13,350 nucleotides of DNA from JARROD01 sp037384225 (GTDB taxonomy: Bacteria; Pseudomonadota; Gammaproteobacteria; Pseudomonadales; Cellvibrionaceae): NCBI GenBank assembly GCA_037384225.1, contig JARROD010000180.1, positions 1-13,350 of the forward strand, in the 5' to 3' direction. The position numbers and the translations under genes were made by a program. Of the stretch, positions 7,277 to 13,350 are shown in pieces. Numbering within the stretch: the first letter of the stretch is position 1; each line of letters opens with the position of its first letter. The notes beneath the pieces are model-generated. The model saw only the letters and a list, made by a program, of their open reading frames with translations. It did no database searches and was not told the origin of the DNA.

Positions 7277-7937
7277 GCTTGATGGTGCACTGCAACAGGC
7301 GAAGCTGCAGGCGGGTTTTGATTCAGAAAAAGAAAATTCCCAATCAATTCCCTGCCGCCTTCAGTGGCGAAGGATTCCGGGTGGAACTGTATACCCTGGA
7401 TCGGGTACTCCCGGTGGCACACCCCCATGATTTCAAACTCGCCCCCCCGCTGAATCAGGGTCCGGTCCTCGAAATCCCGTACCTGCAAGCTGCCAGTAGC
7501 GGCGGTAACGGCTAAACACGCCGGTAGTGTTTCGGCTTGCGCTATCAGCGAATGGTAGCGCATCACTTCCAGTTGATCCGGCACACCGTGAAAGATGTCG
7601 GCACCGTTGTGGGACACCGGGCTGACCTTGCCGTGCATTGGCAGCCGCGCTTTCACCACCCGCCCGCCGAACACATGGACGATACCCTGCATGCCCAGGC
7701 ACACCCCCAAACACCGAAATACGCTTTATCCTCCGGCGAACCCGGCCCCGGTGAAATGATAATACGGTCCGGCATCATCGCTTCGATGTCCTTGAAGGTA
7801 ACCCGGTCGTTGCGCACAACCCGAATGGAAAAATCCGCTACCCGCTCCCGGTTTTTAGCCGCGGTCAAAATCTCGCCGACAAACTGGTAGAGGTTATAGG
7901 TGAAGGAATCGTAGTTGTCGATAATCAGGACGTTCAC
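7273..7937 (-). pseudogene. trpG: anthranilate synthase glutaminase subunit TrpG, frameshifted by a deletion
   Basis: TrpG releases ammonia from glutamine for TrpE. The 5' part (7937 to about 7710) encodes the normal start, with NVLIIDNYDSFTYNL and the oxyanion loop SPGPGSPED, through YFGV at residue 76. The 3' part, in the next frame from 7710 to 7273, encodes the nucleophile elbow GVCLGMQG with the catalytic Cys, then MRYHSL and GIQFHPES. Family members have about 14-15 residues between YFGV and GVCLG. Here these are missing and the frame changes, as expected from a deletion of 3k+1 bases, about 43 if the family spacing holds. The first frame runs on to a missense tail and stops at 7653. 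The start is GTG at 7937, overlapping the trpE TGA by four bases (GTGA). The catalytic residues survive in pieces, which suggests a recent loss. A true pseudogene is most likely; an assembly fault is the main alternative. Confidence 0.87.
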
Positions 7938-9337
7938 GCGGATGTCTCCTTGGCAAGATCCTCGCGGATAAAAGGCGCCAGCGCCAGGCGGGTGCCGGCA
8001 AACTTGCGGCGAATTTCCTCGTATTCGTCCTCGGCGTTGCTGTCATAGACATTGCCGCCACAGGTCTGGACATAGGCCCGCTCACCATTGACGAAGACGG
8101 TGCGAATGGGAATGGCGAAAGTACAGTCGCCGTTGAAAGAGAAATGACCGACGGCACCGCCGTAGGGACCGCGGCCATCGGCTTCCAGATCATCGATAAT
8201 TTTCATCGCCTCGATCTTGGGTGCGCCGGTCAGGGTGCCGGCCGGAAAGTTGCTGGCCAGCGCGGTAAACATATCTTCATCCTCGGCGATGATGCCGACG
8301 ATCTCGCTGGAAATATGTTGAACGTGGCTGAAACGTTTGATGTCCATCAGACTGCGCACTTTGACGGTGCCAAAGCGGGCCACGCGGCCGATATCGTTGC
8401 GGTGCAGATCGACGAGCATACTGTGCTCGGCAATCTCTTTCGGGTCGTTCACCAGGGTGCGGGCCAGACAGGTGTCCTCCTCCCCGTCCCGGCCGCGCCT
8501 GGCGGTGCCCGCAAGCGGGAAGGTTTCCATCTCACCCTGGCGCAGCCGGAACAGCGTTTCGGGGCTGGCGCCGATCAGTTTTTGCTGGCCGAATTTAAGA
8601 TAGTACATCTGCGGCGAGGGGTTCACCTCGCGCAACCGGTCGTAGATATTGATAGTGTCGCCGTCAATCCGCATCCACTTTTTGAAACCGACCTCGCACT
8701 GGAAAATCTTCCCGTCGATAATGTCCCCCTTGACCCGGGCTACCGCCTGGGCGTGTTGCTCCCGGCTCATGGAGTCCGCCTGTAGCTCGATGGACAGCGG
8801 GCCATTGCCCTCGTAGTCGGTTTCAATCAGGTTTTGCAGGTATTGGCAACGGTTTGTTTCGTAATAAAAATAGATCACCTCGCCGGTCATTTTGTCCAGA
8901 ATCAGGCCGTCCTTGAACAGTCCAAAGCGGAAGGTATCGAAATCATCGCTGCGCTTGAGTTTGAGGGTGGGTTCGAAATAGCGCATGGCGTCGTAGCTCA
9001 GATAACCGGTCAACCCACCGGCGTAGCCGCGGGAAATAATATTTTGCGGCATAATCTCGCGCAGCAGCAGGTAGGGATTCTCGCTCTCGTAGTGTTCCAC
9101 TCTGCCCTTCCGGTCTTCGATACTGAGCGTGGAGCCGTTGCCGTAGAGAGTTTTCTCCGGATCGAAACCGATGATGGAATAGCGGGAAATATGGCTTTCC
9201 TCACCGAGGGATTCGAGCATGAAACAGGTGGCGAAGCGCTTTTCGATTTTTTTGAACAACAGAAAAAAGTCACACGCCGGGAGCTTGACATAGTGTGGTT
9301 TGCGCGGCAGAGAAAAGGGTTGGGGGCGTTTCGACAT
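7934..9337 (-). CDS. trpE: anthranilate synthase component I
   Basis: This enzyme converts chorismate to anthranilate, the first committed step of tryptophan synthesis, using ammonia from TrpG. It is 467 residues and looks intact. The chorismate-binding domain shows GASPETLFRL (256-265), PLAGTARRG (274-282), HRNDIGRVA (312-320), FPAGTLTGAPKIEAMKI (364-380) and a C-terminal GHFSFNGDCTFAIPIRT. Ala in PLAGT, where PabB has Lys, favours anthranilate synthase over aminodeoxychorismate synthase. The Leu-Glu-Ser-x10-Ser tryptophan-binding motif is present (Ser43 and Ser54), so feedback inhibition is expected. I chose the ATG at 9337 because the 40 residues in front of it overlap trpR in another frame and are low-complexity; GGA lies 11-13 bases before it. 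It follows trpR by 22 bases and overlaps trpG. Confidence 0.93.
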   Translation of the reverse strand: MSKRPQPFSLPRKPHYVKLPACDFFLLFKKIEKRFATCFMLESLGEESHISRYSIIGFDPEKTLYGNGSTLSIEDRKGRVEHYESENPYLLLREIMPQNIISRGYAGGLTGYLSYDAMRYFEPTLKLKRSDDFDTFRFGLFKDGLILDKMTGEVIYFYYETNRCQYLQNLIETDYEGNGPLSIELQADSMSREQHAQAVARVKGDIIDGKIFQCEVGFKKWMRIDGDTINIYDRLREVNPSPQMYYLKFGQQKLIGASPETLFRLRQGEMETFPLAGTARRGRDGEEDTCLARTLVNDPKEIAEHSMLVDLHRNDIGRVARFGTVKVRSLMDIKRFSHVQHISSEIVGIIAEDEDMFTALASNFPAGTLTGAPKIEAMKIIDDLEADGRGPYGGAVGHFSFNGDCTFAIPIRTVFVNGERAYVQTCGGNVYDSNAEDEYEEIRRKFAGTRLALAPFIREDLAKETSA

Positions 9338-9359
9338 GGAATCGGTCCAAAAAAAGCGT

Positions 9360-9608
9360 TCACCGGAGAACGTGGTTAAGGGCGCGGGAGCCGCGGGATA
9401 CGGTGGCAATGCCAACACCGAGGGTCTCGGCAATTTTCCGGTGCGGTACACCGGCACGCAGGAGTTTGAAAATCTGCAGACGCTTGCTGATCTCGCTGTA
9501 TTCCGCCGGCGTCAGCAGGCTCTGCAGGGCCACGTCCATTCCCGCCGGGTCTTCGATGGCCAGCAAATGGTCTATTAGTTCTGTTTTGTAGCAATCACCT
9601 GTATTCAT
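9360..9608 (-). CDS. trpR: TrpR/YerC-family tryptophan repressor
   Basis: An 82-residue all-helical DNA-binding protein of the Trp repressor family, a little shorter than the 108-residue E. coli TrpR. LLTPAEYSEISKRLQIFKLL (about 31-50) matches the family helix that shapes the tryptophan pocket. The helix-turn-helix is at 57-76 (HRKIAETLGVGIATVSRGSR). When loaded with tryptophan, members bind ACTAGT-centred operators. It is the first gene of a unit with trpE and trpG, and the palindrome at its own start implies that it represses itself and the whole unit. The ATG at 9608 is the only sensible start; it has no visible ribosome site, so translation may be leaderless. Confidence 0.88.
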   Translation of the reverse strand: MNTGDCYKTELIDHLLAIEDPAGMDVALQSLLTPAEYSEISKRLQIFKLLRAGVPHRKIAETLGVGIATVSRGSRALNHVLR

Positions 9609-9619
9609 GTACTAGTACA
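9608..9619. promoter_or_regulatory. trp-type operator overlapping the trpR start
   Basis: TGTACTAGTACA is a perfect 12-bp palindrome whose core ACTAGT is the half-site of the E. coli trp operators. Its left end includes the first base of the trpR ATG (9606-9608). The position, directly at the expected transcription start of a trpR-trpE-trpG unit, makes autoregulation by TrpR the simplest explanation. The E. coli operator is longer, with two such cores, so this site may bind a single dimer. Confidence 0.65.
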
Positions 9620-9644
9620 ATATATATTTCCGTCAAAAAGTCAA
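9616..9644 (-). promoter_or_regulatory. candidate trp operon promoter
   Basis: On the minus strand TTGACT (9644-9639) is a good -35 box. At 16-17 bases downstream lie TATTGT (9622-9617) or ATTGTA (9621-9616). A second TTGACG (9636-9631) has no usable -10. The -10 overlaps the operator palindrome, and transcription from it would begin within a few bases of the trpR ATG. The promoter sits in the 66 bases between the kinase stop and trpR. Confidence 0.5.
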
Positions 9645-9674
9645 GCCTTTAAGGATGATTTTTCGTGCACACCC

Positions 9675-12600
9675 CTAAATAGCATTAACTACCTCTACGC
9701 CGGATGTGGTTTTTTTCTTTAAAAAGTCGGTAAAATAGGTTTCAACCTCATGTGTCGCCAATTCCAATTCACGTAACAAAACCTTGAGCCTATCGATATC
9801 ATTTTCCATCGCGGCGACTTCGGTCAATTCGGATATCTCAGCCAGTTTATCGCAGGCTAAATTCATTGCACTGCCCTTCAAATAGTGGGCAAATTCAACA
9901 ATGTCTTTTACATCTATCGGTTTTTTTACATTGTCAAAAAATACGCTTCTCCTTTCTGCCTGAGCGAGAAAAATATTAATCAACTCGTACATAAGTGGCT
10001 CTTTACCACTGATTCTCTTTAACAAGTCCGCTTTACTCCAAACCTTAGTATCCGCAGCAGTCTCAATAGTCGTGGAGCCAGAGTCATTCGAGTCATTCGA
10101 GTCATTCGAGTCATTCGAGTCATTCGAGTCATTCGAGTCATTCGAGTCATTCGAGTCATTCGAGTCATTCGAGTCATTCGATAGTTGCTCTACGCGGCCA
10201 GATTCGAGATAGTGTAATAATTTTTCCACTACCAAATCTGGATCCACCGGCTTTGAGATGTAATCGTCCATTCCGGCATCTATGCACTTTTGTCTATCTT
10301 TTTCCATCGCATTGGCGGTCATGGCTACTATTTTTATGCTTTTGTAATGCGCTCCAGCAAGTCCGGCTCGTATAGCGTGCGTTGCCTGATAGCCATCCAT
10401 CTCTGGCATTTGGCAGTCCATCAATATCAATTCGTAGGGTTCATCGTAAGCGCTGGTTTGCAACAAGTCGATAGCTTCAGCACCGTTATTAGCGCGGATT
10501 CCAGTGAGTCCGACATCTTCCAAGATATCAACCATAACTTCCTGGTTTATCTTATTGTCCTCAACCAACAGAATGCGATGACTGAATTTGAACGGTCCTG
10601 CATAAACTGAATCATCCCCGGTTTCATTATTTAATTTACCATTTATAGAGTATTTATCTTCATTACTTTTAGCAGTGCAGTTAGTAATAGTATCGAGCAA
10701 ACCCGACGGGGTAATCGGTTTTGGAAGGCATACGCTGAAACCGAACTCGTCAAAATTAAAGTTGTCAGCGCTGTCTATAGTTTCACTTATCAGGATGCGC
10801 GTCGCATTTTTCAACTTCGCACAATTATTAAGCCTGTCAAATAATCCCACCTTTTCCGTTTCGACCGATTTCTGATGGATAAAGACGAGATCAAAACTGG
10901 TAAGGTTCCCATGTATTTCGGCACAATGAAAACTGTTTGGTGTAGCAAAGGCGCTCACGGTAACACCCCAGGCTTCCATTTGTCGCCGTATCGTCTCACG
11001 GCTTTTTTCATGCTGATCAATTACAAACACCTTTAAACGATCCAAATTGAAACTTTTCCTTTTTGATTTCAAACTCCTTTTCTTTAACAAGATATGAAAA
11101 TTGAATGAACTCCCTCTATGCGGGGAACTGGACGCGGTGATACCACCGTCCATCAATCGACAAAGCTGTTTGACGATGGAGAGCCCCAGGCCTGTACCAC
11201 CATAATTTCGCGTGGTTGATGAATCTGCCTGAGAAAAGGGATCGAAAAGTTTTGGGATTTTCTCCGGCTCTATTCCTATGCCACTATCGGTTACGGAGCA
11301 ATTGAACTCCAAATTTTCGTTGCCTACATCTTTTAATCCCGCGAGGACAAAAATTTCGCCGCGCATTGTAAATTTGATTGCATTACTCAGCAGATTAGTG
11401 AGAATTTGTCTGAGTCGATTCGGATCGCCAACCACTAAGTTTTCTTCAACATCGGCCGCATCCAGTACTATTTGCAGACCCTTTTCATGTACGGCCGGCA
11501 CTAGACTCATCGTTATATCACTTAACAATTTGGGCAAGTCAAATTCCACGCACTCAATTTCCACCCGACCCGCTTCAATTTTGGAAAAGTCCAATATTTC
11601 ATTGATTATATTGAGCAGGGATTTTGCGCTGACCTGAGCCAGTTCCAGCCGGCGTTTTTGCTGTCTATCAGACGCTGACTTCAGCGCGATACTGAGCATA
11701 CCAAGTACACCATTCATAGGCGTACGAATTTCGTGACTCATATTGGCCAAAAACTCACTTTTTGAGTTGGCCGCTATCTCTGCGGCCTCTTTGGCTTTAA
11801 CGAGTTCCGACTCAGCATTTTTTAACTGTGTGATATCCCATTTGGTGCCGATCATGCGCACAGGTTTGGCATTACTGTCGCGCTCCACAATGGCGGCGGC
11901 TTTCACATGGCGGACCTCGCCATCTGCCGAAACGATTCGAAAATCGGTATCAAAACACTGTTCCCCGTGCAACCCCAGTCGTATTTCACTTTTGACACGC
12001 TCGCGGTCTTGCGGATGCAGCCACTCTAACCAGGCATCTCCGGTGTTGACAAATTGAGATTTTTCAATTCCGAAAAGCTGAAACATCTTGTCGTCCCACT
12101 CGAGAACATTGTTGGCGACATCCCACTCCCAGATGCCCATGCCGGACGCCCTGGTGGCGACGCTGAGTCGCTTTCTCAAGGCATTTCTTGCTGCCTCTGC
12201 CGATTTCCGGTCAGTAATATCCATCATTACACCCAGGATAAAGGATTGGCCTTCCGCATTTTTAAAACGTATTCTTTTTGTCCAAAACGTACGCATCTCC
12301 CCGGTGGAACTATTTACCGTTTCTTCCACTTCAAAAAAGCCCGTCCCGAAAGCCCGCCTGTCATTTTTCAAGAGTTGTTCCCTGCATTTTTCGGAACAAT
12401 CAATACCGGAGCGCAAATGTTCAGGAAATAAATTGAGAAAACGGGAATTAGCCAGCACGATGCGGCCCTGTTCGTCCTTAACGAATAGCTGCAGGGGCAT
12501 ATTTTCAAAGACAAGCTTTTGAAATTCCGAAAACTCATTTATTGCCTGTTCCGCATTTTTTCTTTCGGAAATATCGACATATGTGCCCGATACCAATAAC

Positions 12601-13350
12601 GGCTTGTCATCGTCTGTCCATCCGACAACTTTTCCACGATCATGAACCCACACCCAATGGCCCTTCTTGTGCTTTATCCGAGTCTCGCAGTCATAGCTCT
12701 CCAGTTCATGCTTGAAACATTTTCCCAGCAGATAGTGGATTTTCTCCACATCATCCGGGTGTACAAGATTGATCAAGGTCTGAGTATTAACGGGTTCAAG
12801 TTCTTCCAGGTTGTAGCCGATAATTTCAGCCGACCTTTCATTGATGCGCATTTTGCCGGTTTTTACACTCAATTCCCAAGTACCGATTTGCACACCCTCG
12901 ATAATCTCCGATAACCGCCGTCGCTCGGTATTGAGTGCTTTTTCACTCTCTTTCAGCTGGGTTTGATCAAACATATAGCCACGTATATTATCTACCTCAC
13001 CCCGCTGATTTCGCATCACTTTGTTATAGCCATAAAACCAGCGGTAAGCACCTCTTTTCAGGCGCAGCCGATAGGATTGTTCGTAAGTATCGATACCCGA
13101 CCCGATATTCTGCCTGACGTCGTTAACAACACGCTGTCTGTCAATGGAGTGAATCAAATCCGTAAATTGAAAATCGGCGGCGGTCAACTCCGATGACGAA
13201 TAGCCGAGAATATTTCTTATATTTTCCGAGACATAGCGTACCGGCCAACCCGCTTGTGGTGACCACGTCATGGTAAAAACCGGGCCATTGCCGGCGAACC
13301 ACTCCCGTTCTTCACGGAGTAGCTCTTCGAAATGAGTGGAAAGTTCATTG
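9675..13350 (-). CDS. multi-PAS hybrid sensor histidine kinase (5' end beyond window)
   Basis: This is a tripartite phosphorelay kinase. The frame is open to the right edge; residue numbers count from the Met at 13271, which is internal. Four PAS units are visible (about 1-108, 115-240, 250-358, 368-487). HisKA follows with His513 (MSHEIRTPMNG), then HATPase_c with its N box (Asn626, Asn630), DSGIGI (662-667) and GGTGLGLSIV. A first receiver (745-865) is degenerate: the phosphoacceptor position reads His799 (DLVFIHQ), though Lys851 remains. The second receiver (898-1022) is canonical, with Glu904-Asp905, Asp952, Thr985 and Lys1007. An (SND)11 linker at 1031-1063 precedes the Hpt domain with His1129 (AHYLKGSAMN). 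No membrane helix is seen in the visible part, so it looks cytosolic so far. The likely route is His513 to Asp952 to His1129 to an unknown regulator. No partner response regulator lies in the window. Confidence 0.93.
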   Translation of the reverse strand, partial: NELSTHFEELLREEREWFAGNGPVFTMTWSPQAGWPVRYVSENIRNILGYSSSELTAADFQFTDLIHSIDRQRVVNDVRQNIGSGIDTYEQSYRLRLKRGAYRWFYGYNKVMRNQRGEVDNIRGYMFDQTQLKESEKALNTERRRLSEIIEGVQIGTWELSVKTGKMRINERSAEIIGYNLEELEPVNTQTLINLVHPDDVEKIHYLLGKCFKHELESYDCETRIKHKKGHWVWVHDRGKVVGWTDDDKPLLVSGTYVDISERKNAEQAINEFSEFQKLVFENMPLQLFVKDEQGRIVLANSRFLNLFPEHLRSGIDCSEKCREQLLKNDRRAFGTGFFEVEETVNSSTGEMRTFWTKRIRFKNAEGQSFILGVMMDITDRKSAEAARNALRKRLSVATRASGMGIWEWDVANNVLEWDDKMFQLFGIEKSQFVNTGDAWLEWLHPQDRERVKSEIRLGLHGEQCFDTDFRIVSADGEVRHVKAAAIVERDSNAKPVRMIGTKWDITQLKNAESELVKAKEAAEIAANSKSEFLANMSHEIRTPMNGVLGMLSIALKSASDRQQKRRLELAQVSAKSLLNIINEILDFSKIEAGRVEIECVEFDLPKLLSDITMSLVPAVHEKGLQIVLDAADVEENLVVGDPNRLRQILTNLLSNAIKFTMRGEIFVLAGLKDVGNENLEFNCSVTDSGIGIEPEKIPKLFDPFSQADSSTTRNYGGTGLGLSIVKQLCRLMDGGITASSSPHRGSSFNFHILLKKRSLKSKRKSFNLDRLKVFVIDQHEKSRETIRRQMEAWGVTVSAFATPNSFHCAEIHGNLTSFDLVFIHQKSVETEKVGLFDRLNNCAKLKNATRILISETIDSADNFNFDEFGFSVCLPKPITPSGLLDTITNCTAKSNEDKYSINGKLNNETGDDSVYAGPFKFSHRILLVEDNKINQEVMVDILEDVGLTGIRANNGAEAIDLLQTSAYDEPYELILMDCQMPEMDGYQATHAIRAGLAGAHYKSIKIVAMTANAMEKDRQKCIDAGMDDYISKPVDPDLVVEKLLHYLESGRVEQLSNDSNDSNDSNDSNDSNDSNDSNDSNDSNDSNDSGSTTIETAADTKVWSKADLLKRISGKEPLMYELINIFLAQAERRSVFFDNVKKPIDVKDIVEFAHYLKGSAMNLACDKLAEISELTEVAAMENDIDRLKVLLRELELATHEVETYFTDFLKKKTTSGVEVVNAI
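10081..10179. repeat. 9-bp tandem repeat, 11 perfect copies, inside the kinase gene
   Basis: GAGTCATTC is repeated 11 times without a mismatch over 99 bases. Read on the minus strand it encodes (Ser-Asn-Asp)11 in the linker between the second receiver and the Hpt domain. Because the unit is three codons, copy-number change alters linker length but never the frame. Perfect identity at DNA level, with no synonymous change, points to recent expansion or ongoing slippage. Confidence 0.97.

Noticed and set aside
8144..8785. 213-codon open frame on the plus strand
   Set aside because: It lies antisense within trpE, whose motifs are all intact; it reads as a by-product of the coding bias of trpE.
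7934..9337. PabB (aminodeoxychorismate synthase) instead of TrpE
   Set aside because: The PLAGT motif has Ala rather than Lys, the tryptophan feedback motif is present, and the gene follows trpR.
9338..9457. N-terminal extension of 40 residues on TrpE from an upstream start
   Set aside because: It overlaps trpR in another frame, is Pro/Ala-rich, and the family-like sequence begins after the ATG at 9337.
10081..10179. CRISPR array
   Set aside because: The units are 9 bp with no spacers and lie in frame within the kinase gene.

Overview
The window looks like a gammaproteobacterial chromosome. The evidence is a TrpR-type repressor placed directly before an anthranilate synthase gene, a YejM/PbgA-like inner-membrane sulfatase-fold protein, a periplasmic-adaptor plus RND-permease pair, and a BarA/LuxQ-style soluble-looking hybrid kinase. 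A finer placement cannot be supported from sequence reading alone. All recognisable genes lie on the minus strand, so the biological order runs from high to low coordinates.

Layout in transcription order. (1) 13350-9675: the 3' part of a large multi-PAS hybrid histidine kinase (HisKA, HATPase_c, one degenerate receiver, one canonical receiver, Hpt). It is open past the right window edge and has 11 perfect copies of a 9-bp unit, encoding (Ser-Asn-Asp)11, in the linker before Hpt. (2) 9608-7273: a compact trp unit, trpR-trpE-trpG, with a perfect 12-bp ACTAGT-centred palindrome over the trpR start that resembles a trp operator. TrpE is intact and keeps the tryptophan feedback motif. TrpG is split into two frames by what looks like a deletion of 3k+1 bases just before the nucleophile elbow, so I call it a pseudogene. 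A perfect 14-bp x3 tandem repeat overlaps the trpG stop codon. (3) 7149-5254: the YejM/PbgA-like five-helix plus sulfatase-fold protein, with a TATAAT box only 7 nt before its ATG. (4) 5049-881: an RND efflux pair, adaptor then permease, behind a probable promoter; no outer-membrane TolC-type gene is visible. (5) 875-354: a remnant of a medium/long-chain acyl-CoA synthetase. It has lost the ATP-binding loop and most of the enzyme through three deletions, all of which kept the frame. (6) 353-1: a largely AT-rich non-coding stretch with inverted repeats, and an ambiguous possible gene end at the extreme left.

The most notable theme is sequence instability. Two genes are broken by internal deletions (trpG, acyl-CoA synthetase), and three loci carry short perfect or near-perfect tandem repeats (9 bp x11, 14 bp x3, 15 bp x2). 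I infer replication slippage or relaxed selection. Loss of the glutaminase subunit beside an intact TrpE would make anthranilate synthesis depend on ammonia or on another amidotransferase (for example PabA or a second TrpG). I did not find a clearly new multi-gene system; the other gene families are recognisable.
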